A DNA stretch of 64,000 nt from Verrucomicrobiota bacterium (GCA_016235595.1 JACRJX010000029.1:513971-577970); one strand, 5' to 3'. Counted from the stretch's first letter, positions 4,668 to 12,847 are shown. Made by a program: numbers and translations. Notes: a model not told the origin generated them from the sequence alone.

Positions 4668-4739
4668 TGGCACGGCGTGTCGGTGCTGCCCCGACCCCGC
4701 CGGGTTTTGGAGACCCGGCTGCGTGCTGACGCCCGCCGT
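4668..4739 (-). tRNA. array tRNA-like 1, Trp (CCA)
   Basis: First gene of the array. Acceptor ACGGCGG/ACGCCGT with one mismatch, G73 as for Trp, CCA. Shortened D-arm (CAGC core), anticodon loop CTCCAAA (U33), T-loop GGCAGCA. Confidence 0.8.
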
Positions 4740-4743
4740 GTTT

Positions 4744-4789
4744 GAAAAATCGAATGGAGTCTTGCCGCACTTGCATGCGGCAAGACTCC
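4744..4789 (-). terminator. 14-bp hairpin plus T-tract between protein gene and array
   Basis: Perfect inverted repeat 4756-4769 / 4776-4789 with a 6-nt loop, followed on the minus strand by a 6-nt spacer and TTTTT. It lies 19 nt after the stop of the 267-aa gene. The spacer is long for an intrinsic terminator, so it may instead be an attenuator or an RNA-processing or stabilising stem. Confidence 0.55.
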
Positions 4790-4807
4790 CGCGAGTTCGT
4801 TGCTGGC

Positions 4808-5611
4808 TCAGTCCAGAAACGCCATGTTCTCCATCGCGCGCGTCTGCGTTTCGGTGTTCGCGAACACACGATGCCAGTCCGGCAGTTCGATCGTGGCGTG
4901 GTCCGGGTGACGAACCTTGCCGCGAGCGAAGACCTGCGCGTCACGCTGCATCACGCGCCACGGCCACTTGACCGCGTCCGGATTCTCCTGGATGACCTTG
5001 CGATACTCTGCTTCGGTCAGCCCGTTTGGATACTTCCAACAAACGCGCACCGTCGTACCGCCCGTGCGATAGAGATGCTCGACAGTGTGAGGTTTGCCGG
5101 CACCACGGCGAATCGGCTCGTTCCGGAGAACGAATCTCTGATTCACCATTAGGCCCGGCACCGGCACGAAGAACCATTCGCCCTGGCGGCGAAATGCCCG
5201 GTTCTTGCGTTGGTCACGCTTCCGCGACGAAACGCGATGTATCGCCAGCGAAGCCAGCACGGGTGCTGGTTTTAACGCTTCTTTGGCTTGAGACACGCTG
5301 GAGGCACCGCCCGGCACGGCTGCGACGAACCAATGGCGCTCGTCGTGACCGCACAGGAAACGGTCGAGTTGGCCCGCATCTTTCGGATGCCGGACCAGTA
5401 GCAGCAGGTGCTGATCCTTCGGCTGCACCTGCAACACCGACGTGTCCAGGCGCTTTTGCATCGCCTCGGCGACGCGCAGTTCGAAGAACTCGCCCTGCTT
5501 GTCGCGTTGGATGTCAATGGCGTAGTCTGTGTTTTGCCAGCGGAATGGGACGCCCACTTTCAGGCGCGCGCCCATCGCTGCGAACCTCGCTTTCAGATGT
5601 TCCGTATTCAT
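4808..5611 (-). CDS. uncharacterised tRNA-array-associated protein, 267 aa
   Basis: I do not recognise a named family. The protein is soluble (no signal peptide or membrane segment) and rich in basic residues at about 129-142 (SSRKRDQRKNRAFRR), followed by QGEWFFVPVPG (143-153). A segment EPIRRGAGKPH (165-175) and a C-terminal RHPDHATI..DWHRV (234-249) look like conserved His/Asp motifs that could bind metal or RNA. The start has Shine-Dalgarno GAAAGGAAA. It is the first large gene upstream of the tRNA-like array, on the same strand as the Y-like RNAs and rsr, which suggests a role in handling those RNAs (binding, modifying, charging or cutting). That role is inference from context only. Confidence 0.85.
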   Translation of the reverse strand: MNTEHLKARFAAMGARLKVGVPFRWQNTDYAIDIQRDKQGEFFELRVAEAMQKRLDTSVLQVQPKDQHLLLLVRHPKDAGQLDRFLCGHDERHWFVAAVPGGASSVSQAKEALKPAPVLASLAIHRVSSRKRDQRKNRAFRRQGEWFFVPVPGLMVNQRFVLRNEPIRRGAGKPHTVEHLYRTGGTTVRVCWKYPNGLTEAEYRKVIQENPDAVKWPWRVMQRDAQVFARGKVRHPDHATIELPDWHRVFANTETQTRAMENMAFLD

Positions 5612-5641
5612 ACGGTTTCCTTTCGTTCGGCGAGTCCCATT

Positions 5642-5740
5642 TCAGGGATCGCCGATATTGGGTTTGGGTTCGATTCTCCCTGTCTGAAGCCGCAGGCCGG
5701 CGGAGACGGGAGAAGTGATTTGCTGTGATCTTCGTTTCAT
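5642..5740 (-). CDS. 32-codon leader ORF upstream of the 267-aa gene
   Basis: ATG at 5740 preceded by AAAGGAAA, stop 30 nt before the next start. The product would be MKRRSQQITSPV..PNIGDP, basic and without known features. Both this ORF and the next gene use the same GAAAGGAAA ribosome-binding sequence. It could be a small protein or a translated leader. Confidence 0.45.
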   Translation of the reverse strand: MKRRSQQITSPVSAGLRLQTGRIEPKPNIGDP

Positions 5741-5985
5741 GGGTTTTCCTTTCGTTTGACTGTTAATGTTAAAATGGACGGAGCAGGCATTCCTGCCTGC
5801 CCCGTGTTTGACACGACAAAGAACGAACACCTGCACACTGACGCTTTGTCAGCGTGGCCACGGGATTTCACGGTGGAGCGTTTCGGTGTTTCAGGCACAC
5901 CTCCCACGAAGCCCTTGAATTGTCATTTATCGGGCGTGGGAATCGTTGGCCAGGAGGACTGTCAGGTGGGAGGAGTGCCAATCAC

Positions 5986-6112
5986 TTGACACTCCCATAC
6001 TGGGGAGACTAGCCTTTCACAAGGTTGCTCCTCAGAGACCCCGCAAGAGTCCTGTGGTCGTAACCGATTCCCGCCGCGCTGCCAGTTACAGCTGGTGGCG
6101 CGGCATTTTTTT
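5986..6112 (+). ncRNA. candidate sRNA unit with own promoter and terminator
   Basis: TTGACA (5986-5991), 18-nt spacer and TAGCCT (6010-6015) resemble the TTGAC/TANNNT promoters of this group. The strong stem 6073-6104 with T7 (6106-6112) is an intrinsic terminator. The predicted transcript is about 90 nt from near 6022. No ORF fits. It contains TTGCTCCTCA, also present at the 3' end of Y-like element 5. Transcribed away from the tRNA array. Between 5741 and 5985 I see nothing else clear. Confidence 0.5.
6073..6112 (+). terminator. intrinsic terminator
   Basis: Stem of about 13 pairs (6073-6085 with 6092-6104, two G-T) around TTACAG, followed by seven T. Very good rho-independent terminator on the plus strand, although no plus-strand gene precedes it. 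Confidence 0.85.
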
Positions 6113-6167
6113 CACCCTAAACCATTGTCTGAATTCCTATAAGTTGTGTTTGTTTTGAATGACACCA

Positions 6168-6202
6168 ACAAAAAACCCTGCATCCGTTTCGGAGGCAGGG
6201 TT
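6168..6202 (-). terminator. intrinsic terminator of the 45-aa gene
   Basis: AACCCTGC..GCAGGGTT stem with inner TCCG/CGGA pairs and a run of T on the minus strand (complement of 6168-6175). Lies 23 nt after the stop codon of the small gene. Confidence 0.85.
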
Positions 6203-6224
6203 CTCTAAAGTAATTCGAGAGAAG

Positions 6225-6362
6225 TTACCTGCCTCTTGGTTCCTCCTTGTCTGCGTTGGTATGGATGCCCAATGAGACAGCGGACAGGAGCAAACCACAA
6301 CGACGCATACCAAGGAGATAACTCCCCGGCATCGCGAATCTGGTTTGTATCTGCTGTTTCAT
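6225..6362 (-). CDS. 45-aa exported or membrane-associated peptide
   Basis: Full expression unit for a very small protein: promoter, GAGGAAAG ribosome-binding site 3 nt before the ATG at 6362, 45 codons, stop, then terminator. The sequence has a basic start, MRRC, then GLLLSAVSLGIHTNA (a signal-peptide-like hydrophobic stretch) and a short charged tail DKEEPRGR. If cleaved after NA almost nothing would remain, so it may be a membrane peptide or a signal peptide-only product. No family recognised. Confidence 0.65.
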   Translation of the reverse strand: MKQQIQTRFAMPGSYLLGMRRCGLLLSAVSLGIHTNADKEEPRGR

Positions 6363-6384
6363 GTCTTTCCTCGAAAACGTGGCG

Positions 6385-6413
6385 ACGCTACTAAGAGAGT
6401 ACTAACTCGTCAA
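6385..6413 (-). promoter_or_regulatory. promoter of the 45-aa gene
   Basis: TTGACG (6408-6413) and TAGCGT (6385-6390) separated by exactly 17 nt on the minus strand, 23 nt before the start codon. Confidence 0.65.
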
Positions 6414-6569
6414 GCTAAAATTGGTTGGATGTAACCTCACTCTTTCAAGCGGGAAGATAAGTGGTGAGTCCGAGGCCAAGCGAAGACTCAAATCTCGTGA
6501 GAGACGAATAGAGACAAGGAGATTCCGGAAAGATGATTGTCTTGCGATCTGCGAGTCCGCACAAAACCA

Positions 6570-8804
6570 CTAATACTTCAGCCGGCTCACGCCAGTGGCG
6601 GTCGCAAACCATATGTGTCCGTGCTCGTCTTCGGCCAGGCCAGTCACAATGTTGTTGCCGAGTCCGCTATTGAGAGTCGTGTAACTCTGCCACTTCCCAT
6701 TATTGAGCAGGCAACACGCGCCGCTATCGGTGGCAAACCACACGTCCTGCCGTTTTGAAACGAGAATGTGTCTCACGTTGGACCGGATGGAACTGTTGGT
6801 CTTTCCATGGACGGTTGCCCGTCCTTTCTCAAACAGCACGACACCTCTCGCTTCCGCTCTGGAAACGGCAGCCCACATGGAGCCATCACGTCCGGGACTC
6901 AACGACACGATCGCACTCTTTGCGGGAAACGGAGCGGGCAACTCGACGCGGCTCCATTGGCCATCCGTCAGCCTGAACAGCCCGGCGTCAGAAAAGCCGG
7001 CCCAGATGGTTCCGGACGAATCACTGGCTATGCTGCTGGTGGCGTTGCTCGGAAGCCCATCCTGCTTTGTAATCCGTTGCCACTTGCCTTCCTTGCACAC
7101 GGCTAATCCACCTCGCCAGCGGTTCACAGACCACAACTGCCCCTGATGATCCAACGCCATGCGGCCCCATCTTTCGTTGGATCGCCCGGACGGCAGATCC
7201 TTTGTCTGGCCAACGTTGAACTTTGACCAACTCCCGTCCTGCCTGCGAAGAACGAAACCGTTTCCGGAGGCAAACCACAGTCCACCATCACGGCCCGAGG
7301 CAATCGCATAGGCTCCTTGCATGCGTGATTTCGCGTTGGGGAACTTCTCCCACTTGTCTGCGTGGTAGCAACAAACGCCCTGAAGAGACCCCTCCCACAC
7401 TTCTCCTTCCCGGCAGACGATCGTGGTTGCCAGTGGATACACGCCATCCTTGATCGAGAAAGATTCCCAGCTTGAATTACACGCGTCTTTCGACTGCACC
7501 GTGAATCCCGAGGCGAGACAACCCCGAAAGCCATTGCTCCCGGTCACGACGATGTCATACACGCCCGAAGGAACATTCGCTGGCAACGCCACGCGCAGAC
7601 TCGTGTCTTCACCAGACAATACCTCCAGTGCATGAGTCCCCATCTGGACCTTGCTGTCCTTCGCCAGATTCTGTCCACGAAGGGTCAGTTCAACCGCCTG
7701 TCCTTCGAGACATCGGTCCGGCTCGACCGCCGTGATTTGCGGCGTTCCATCCGTTGGCAGCCACTGATGGGGCGTTTCCCAATAGGCATAGTCCGTTGAA
7801 AAACTTCCCAGGAGTCCTTTCGCGCAATACGCCTGACGATATGCCGGGAGCTTGGAAACACCGCCCGGAGGAGTATCCGTGTGGTTATGAGTCTGGCCCA
7901 GTATCCATTCGCCAGTCTTCGGGAAAGGATTATCGACACCACCGTCATTGTTGAACCGCCAGGGTTGAGTGTACGCGACGCCCTTTGGGGAAGTTCGAAT
8001 GACGGCGCGCACAAAGTGACACTTCTGCCGATCAAGAGAACGAATCTTCAAAGTCGAAAGTTTCACCGACGAGTCCCGTTGCAGGCAGCGGTTCTCTCCC
8101 AGCTCCGGTGCGATGACGATTTTGTCGGCGGGTTTTCCGGTCAGATATTGACCATCGCACAACCACAGGACCTCGGACTCCTGCTGCAAATGCAACGTGA
8201 TGTTCTGTTCATCGACCTCGATGTCATCGATCTTCGGACCGTTGGAGATGTAAAAGGCTCCAGTGCGGAGCGCATTCTTGAGCGCAAATTCATCTTTCTT
8301 CGGAACGCGGGCCGCATACCACGATAGAGCGATCTGGGTTTGTGAATGGGTGTCATCGGCGGCAAATCCCCACAAGAACGGCCGATGGCTGCGATAACAC
8401 CCCGACAACACCTCGCTCCACAGTTGATCCCGGTGAACACCGTCGTGATGCAGCACTTCCAGCCCCGCCACGCCGGGAACAGCAAGAATCTTGTCCGCGG
8501 TGCCGGGACTCGGATGGGCCCACACAACAAGTCCACCGTGCCCATCCGCCACATAGGAATGAAGAGGGTTGTTCACCCACGCAACATGTTCATCCAACGA
8601 CTGGATCGAAGCCGCCGGGTTCGGGGACGTGACAAACAGGCTGATCAGGTGCGGTCCGCCCGATTGTCCGATCAGATATGCGGCATATTCCTCAACACCG
8701 CGACAGATCAGGCTGCGATCAGCATTTCCCGCCACGGCGAGCCATGAACTGGCTACAAATAAGGCGGAGATAAATGTCCATTTGCCGGGCGACAAGATTT
8801 TCAT
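6570..8804 (-). CDS. exported CehA/McbA-type (PHP-like) protein with IPT and beta-propeller domains
   Basis: About 744 aa with signal peptide MKILSPGKWTFISALFVASSWLAVAGNA. The first half carries metallophosphoesterase-like motifs (LEVLHHDGVH, GFAADDTHS and, later, ILGQTHNHTDTP), as in CehA/McbA-family metallohydrolases. An IPT/TIG-like Ig fold follows (ITAVEPDRCLEGQAVELTLRGQNL). The C-terminal 300 residues are propeller repeats of the two-component-regulator type (GLWFASGNG, TIWAGFSDAG, DVWFATDSG, HIWFATATG). The in-frame ATG at 8819 (MREPP) is an alternative start. Likely secreted; substrate unknown. Confidence 0.75.
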   Translation of the reverse strand: MKILSPGKWTFISALFVASSWLAVAGNADRSLICRGVEEYAAYLIGQSGGPHLISLFVTSPNPAASIQSLDEHVAWVNNPLHSYVADGHGGLVVWAHPSPGTADKILAVPGVAGLEVLHHDGVHRDQLWSEVLSGCYRSHRPFLWGFAADDTHSQTQIALSWYAARVPKKDEFALKNALRTGAFYISNGPKIDDIEVDEQNITLHLQQESEVLWLCDGQYLTGKPADKIVIAPELGENRCLQRDSSVKLSTLKIRSLDRQKCHFVRAVIRTSPKGVAYTQPWRFNNDGGVDNPFPKTGEWILGQTHNHTDTPPGGVSKLPAYRQAYCAKGLLGSFSTDYAYWETPHQWLPTDGTPQITAVEPDRCLEGQAVELTLRGQNLAKDSKVQMGTHALEVLSGEDTSLRVALPANVPSGVYDIVVTGSNGFRGCLASGFTVQSKDACNSSWESFSIKDGVYPLATTIVCREGEVWEGSLQGVCCYHADKWEKFPNAKSRMQGAYAIASGRDGGLWFASGNGFVLRRQDGSWSKFNVGQTKDLPSGRSNERWGRMALDHQGQLWSVNRWRGGLAVCKEGKWQRITKQDGLPSNATSSIASDSSGTIWAGFSDAGLFRLTDGQWSRVELPAPFPAKSAIVSLSPGRDGSMWAAVSRAEARGVVLFEKGRATVHGKTNSSIRSNVRHILVSKRQDVWFATDSGACCLLNNGKWQSYTTLNSGLGNNIVTGLAEDEHGHIWFATATGVSRLKY

Positions 8805-9167
8805 AGGAGGTTCCCGCATTTCTATCGCGATGGAATGCCTGACGGAAAGGGAATTCTCTTCGGTCGCACTGCCGCGGTCGGAAGCAGTGGCTCCGGATAC
8901 CCGCAACCCATCCATGCCTGATTGGGAAGAGGCAGGCAGCCGCAGCGATTCGTTGACGACGGGCACCCGTGTCTTGTAGCTTCCCGATTGCCATGACCTC
9001 CGAATTCGTATCAGGCGGCCAGATGGGGGGCGGAGTTTCGCCCCTTCGGATGGTCCGTTTGCGTGGCATGGGCGGCACCGACATTTACAAATGCACGATG
9101 GCCCAACACTGCAGCGACGTCGGCGGCTGCACGTTGAGCGCAGTTTGAACACAGGAAACCTCTGAAT
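8805..9167. other. divergent intergenic region
   Basis: 363 nt between two divergently transcribed genes; must hold both promoters. An extended minus-strand frame crosses it but its Arg/Cys-rich content (RRRRCSVGPSCICKCRCR) is not protein-like. No other element seen. Confidence 0.5.
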
Positions 9168-10628
9168 ATGCATCGTTTATCCTTGGTCTCCACTTTGCTC
9201 GCAGTCGTTGTTCTGATCTCGGGATGCGCCACCAAGGACAGCGGCGCACCAGTCTCGGTTGCACAGCAACGCCGCGTGGCCCGACTTGGCATGTTGGCGC
9301 AATTGCCGCCTTACTATGGGCCTAAGAAGCTCCTGGCGGTCATGGATTTCCAGAACAAATCCAACTATAAGGGCAAGCTGGAACTGGGCACCGGCATGGC
9401 CGACTCGTTGACCGACGCGATCATTCGCAGCGAACGGTTTATCGTGGTCGAACGCCAGCAACTCCGCGACGTGCTCAAGGAGCAGGATTTCGCCCAGACC
9501 GGCCGCGCCGTCGAGGCCAATGCGCCGAAGATCGGACGGGTGTTGAACACGCAGGTCATGGTCGTTGGCTCTGTGGTGGATTTCAGCGAGACGCAGGAGC
9601 AGAACCAGGGTTTTGGTTATCAAGGGATCTCGCTGAGTTTCGCACACGCGGAAGCCAAGGTGACCATCGCGATCCGGTTGATCGATACGACAACCGGCCA
9701 GGTGCTCGACAGCCAGCAAGTGCAGGGCAAGGCGGAAAAGAACGCGGTGGGCATCGCTTACACGGAAAAGGATTTCAAATTCGGCACATCCGCCTTTGCG
9801 AAGACACCGCTGGGCCAGGCCACGCAGGAGGCGATCGACAAGGCGGTGATATTCATCTGCCAGCGAATGGAGAGCGTGCCATGGGAAGGCCGCGTGATCG
9901 AAGCCAAGGGCAGCGAAATCTACATCAACGCGGGCGAACAACAGGGCATCGCTGTGGGCGACTGTTTCGTGGTCTTCCACGAGGGCGAAGGAATCGTTGA
10001 TCCGACCACCGGCCTGCAACTGGGGGCGCCGCGCAAGGAAATCGGCGCCATCGAAGTCACCGAACTGCAACCGAAGTTCTCCATCGCGAAGGCCCTTCGT
10101 GGAACCGGCATGGCTCGCAAGGACGCGGTGCGTTTCGTGCCGGCTGCGCAAGTCAAGGGTGCGGCACCCGTCACAGCCAAGACCGTGCCGCCACCGCCTG
10201 ACACTCCCGGTGTGACCAAGGCGCGTGAGTTGCTCAGCCGCAACGATCAAGGTGGGGCCTTGCGCGAGGTGGACAATGCATTGAAGGAAAACAACAGTGA
10301 CGCGGCAGCGCTCATGCTGAAGGTTCAACTGGAATCGGCGCGCAGGAACTATCGTGCCGCCGCCGATGCGGGAACACAGCTGGCTTCGCTGCGTCCCGAC
10401 GATACCGCTGTGCAGTCCCTGGCCGCTCGTTCGCTGTCCAGCGCCGGTGATTTTAACGGGGCAGTGGCTGTGCTCAACCGCTGGCTGACGACGGATCCGA
10501 ACAACGTCGAAGCGCTGGTGTTGCGCAGCCAGGCATTGGCCGAAGCCGGCGACGACCCGGGTTCTTACCGCGACATGCGCCGCGCCATCAATCTCGGTTA
10601 CCAGCCGCCCGCCGCCGGCGGGAAGTGA
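9168..10628 (+). CDS. CsgG-like lipoprotein with C-terminal TPR repeats
   Basis: 486 aa. Lipoprotein signal with lipobox ISGC (Cys about 20). A CsgG/HfaB-type domain follows (KKLLAVMDFQNKSNYKG, SERFIVVERQQLRDVLKEQ, QVMVVGSVVDFSE, AKVTIAIRLIDTTTGQVLDS), then a small beta domain near 240-335. TPR-like repeats occupy about 350-480 (ARELLSRNDQGGALREVDNAL, PNNVEALVLRSQALAEAGD). CsgG-family proteins form or assist outer-membrane secretion channels; here the lone gene gives no clue to cargo. The start has AGGAAA upstream. Confidence 0.85.
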   Translation: MHRLSLVSTLLAVVVLISGCATKDSGAPVSVAQQRRVARLGMLAQLPPYYGPKKLLAVMDFQNKSNYKGKLELGTGMADSLTDAIIRSERFIVVERQQLRDVLKEQDFAQTGRAVEANAPKIGRVLNTQVMVVGSVVDFSETQEQNQGFGYQGISLSFAHAEAKVTIAIRLIDTTTGQVLDSQQVQGKAEKNAVGIAYTEKDFKFGTSAFAKTPLGQATQEAIDKAVIFICQRMESVPWEGRVIEAKGSEIYINAGEQQGIAVGDCFVVFHEGEGIVDPTTGLQLGAPRKEIGAIEVTELQPKFSIAKALRGTGMARKDAVRFVPAAQVKGAAPVTAKTVPPPPDTPGVTKARELLSRNDQGGALREVDNALKENNSDAAALMLKVQLESARRNYRAAADAGTQLASLRPDDTAVQSLAARSLSSAGDFNGAVAVLNRWLTTDPNNVEALVLRSQALAEAGDDPGSYRDMRRAINLGYQPPAAGGK

Positions 10629-11428
10629 TACAGCGGAACGCGAAGCAGGGGGGCGCAGGGGATTGCTTCCCTGGCAGTCCGCAGGGGACCCAGCCAACGG
10701 GTGAGGGGGATCCGGTCTCCCACATAGTCGGATGCACTCCGACTCCGGGCAGGCATTGGTCGTAATTCTTCAGGGGTTTGTCCCGAAAACAGTGAAGTTC
10801 GTCCCAAATCTGTCGTGGAATCCGAAAAGGAGCGTAGGTTTCGCACGCAGTCAGAAGTTCTTTGGCCACAGCATTCAACACAGAGGAAGTTGAAAACGGC
10901 AACAGGGATGGCGGTTCATGGGTTCCGCGACCCGTTGCGCAATCTGGCCGTTAAGGCTGAAGGGAACAATGACGTATGGTCGAGGATAAATCAGTCAGTT
11001 ACAAACCGGATCCAACCACGACAAGACGCGCCTCTCCCAACACCGCGCTATGTTGCGGCGTGATCGTGATGGCACCTGACGTCGTGAAATGTCTTGTGGA
11101 CCGGCCCATGCAGTGCGTTTCCGCCTGCAAAGTCAGCGGCACTTATCTCTGCATGCACAAGGACCGGCTCCAATTTGCCGCGCGGGGAGATATCCTGAAA
11201 CAACAGGCGCACTTGCGCTCTGGTTACCCCCTCGAACAACGAGGCTGAAGCGCACCGTGTGACTGATGCCCTGCTGCTGATTCTGGCAAGGGGCGTCGGG
11301 AACTACATTGAAAAAGCTGTTCCGGGCGTGAAGCCGTTGAGGTTGCCGGGGCTTGGGCAATATTGATTCGTCGGTTCACTGCTTCGGCTCAACCGCCTTC
11401 AGCCTCATTTCTTTCTTCCGATCATGGA
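10629..11428. other. 800-nt stretch without a convincing gene
   Basis: Short overlapping frames on both strands have no ribosome-binding site and atypical composition. No tRNA, repeat or clear terminator recognised. May hold a decayed gene or long regulatory region. Confidence 0.4.
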
Positions 11429-12847
11429 TCATCCCGGTGCTTGCACTTCATTGTTCGCCAACTTGGCCTCTTTCCGATGCTTGCGCGCCCACCGCATCCA
11501 GCCCCGGACTTCGCCGACAATCAACAGCAACCCGCACGCGAAATAGGCGATGGTCACCACCCAGACCATACGTGGTACAGGTCCGGTGAAGGGAATGCCG
11601 GCATCGGACGGGGACCGTCGGCTCATCGAAAAGAGCAAGGCACTTTCTCCCAAGCACCAGCCACCGGCTGCCGTGCTGCCGAGAATGCCGGGAATCACCG
11701 GACCAAACGGTGACGGCCAACTGACCGCAACAGCTTCCATCGTTAGTGGAGCGGCATGATCAAAACGTCCGACAACTTTTGCCGCGCCGATGCCGAACGC
11801 ACTCGCAACCGAACCGAGTCCGCCCACCACCAGTCCGGAATCCACATCCATGAAGCGGTCGTCGCCACCCCTCGGAGTTTCCCTGAACCCGGCAACCCAC
11901 GTCCCACTATCCCAGAAATGGCGGACGTACGCTTCAAACCATTGTCGAGCGGCCTGCTTGTCCAATTCCGCAGCCACAATCAGAATACCGGAACTGTTGC
12001 AGCCTCGCGCGCCCTGCAAGATGGATCCCGTCCGTGAGCTTGCTTCGGACGCCGGCAAATCGTGTGGCGTGCGGAGCTTGCCGTTCAGGACAGACATGAG
12101 GCCACGAATCAGCGCATCGTGTCGGACGCCATCGAGCCGGCCTGCCCGTTGGAGGGCGGCTACAGCCCACAACACATCGTGAGGATAGCACTCACCTGGA
12201 TAATCATCGCAAAGGTGAAACGGAGCGCGTTGAAGCTCGTCCGCGAGAGACCGCATCTGGCGGGTCATGAAATCATGGTATTGGCGGTCGGGGGTGAGGC
12301 GTTCATAGGCGGCGAAGCCCATGATCAACAACATGCGGTAGAAGACGTTCTCACGCGTGAGGTAGTCTGCGCCCCATTTGCGCCTGACCCACGAACCTGT
12401 GGCAGGATCAGCGATGACTTGCGCCGCCTTCCTGACGGCACTGACCACATCGGAATTCATGGGTTCAAAGGTTTTGCCGCTGGTGAACAACTCCTCTGCG
12501 GCGAGCAGAAACAACGTCGAACCGAAGATGGGCCATTCAGTCCCGGCTACGTCATGTTCGGAAACGAGTTCACCGCGGTGCGAGTCAAGGTACTGCGTCG
12601 CCCACCTGTCGTAGCGCCGGGCGGCATCGCTGAACCATCCCCGCAGCAAGCGTGTCTGGCCTGTGGTCCTCAGTTCCGGGTCGGTGGCGACCCGGAAGGT
12701 GACGATGCCGGGGTAGAGGAAGAAAGCACAGGCGACGAACAACATGACTCCCGAAACGATCATCCGGCCGAAGATTCCCAGTCCTGCAAGCCGTGAAGCA
12801 GATTGCTCTGCCGGAATGACGATCCCCGACTTCTCGGTTTCTGGCAT
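11429..12847 (-). CDS. membrane-anchored alpha-toroid-like protein
   Basis: 472 aa. One transmembrane helix near the N-terminus (MIVSGVMLFVACAFFLYPGIV) and one near the C-terminus (MVWVVTIAYFACGLLLIVGEV). Between them lies a helical region with paired motifs HLCDDYPGECYPHDVLWAVAAL and ARGCNSSG. This plan recalls linalool dehydratase/isomerase-like (alpha/alpha) barrel proteins, but I cannot establish the family. No operon partner: the next gene upstream, 12984-14990, is on the same strand 136 nt away. Confidence 0.7.
   Translation of the reverse strand: MPETEKSGIVIPAEQSASRLAGLGIFGRMIVSGVMLFVACAFFLYPGIVTFRVATDPELRTTGQTRLLRGWFSDAARRYDRWATQYLDSHRGELVSEHDVAGTEWPIFGSTLFLLAAEELFTSGKTFEPMNSDVVSAVRKAAQVIADPATGSWVRRKWGADYLTRENVFYRMLLIMGFAAYERLTPDRQYHDFMTRQMRSLADELQRAPFHLCDDYPGECYPHDVLWAVAALQRAGRLDGVRHDALIRGLMSVLNGKLRTPHDLPASEASSRTGSILQGARGCNSSGILIVAAELDKQAARQWFEAYVRHFWDSGTWVAGFRETPRGGDDRFMDVDSGLVVGGLGSVASAFGIGAAKVVGRFDHAAPLTMEAVAVSWPSPFGPVIPGILGSTAAGGWCLGESALLFSMSRRSPSDAGIPFTGPVPRMVWVVTIAYFACGLLLIVGEVRGWMRWARKHRKEAKLANNEVQAPG

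Noticed and set aside
2171..4945. Many open frames of 60-270 codons on both strands across the tRNA array
   Set aside because: They contain the usual antisense-tRNA phrases (GxSHPHxxxGHPxLRLxxExx-like strings) and coincide with tRNA cloverleaves.
6166..6206. Possible ncRNA 3' end such as 6S or tmRNA near the terminator
   Set aside because: The 45-aa frame with promoter and ribosome-binding site explains the terminator; no tmRNA tag or tRNA-like end is visible.
9177..10697. 506-codon minus-strand frame
   Set aside because: Antisense of the CsgG-TPR lipoprotein, which has a signal peptide and domain motifs.
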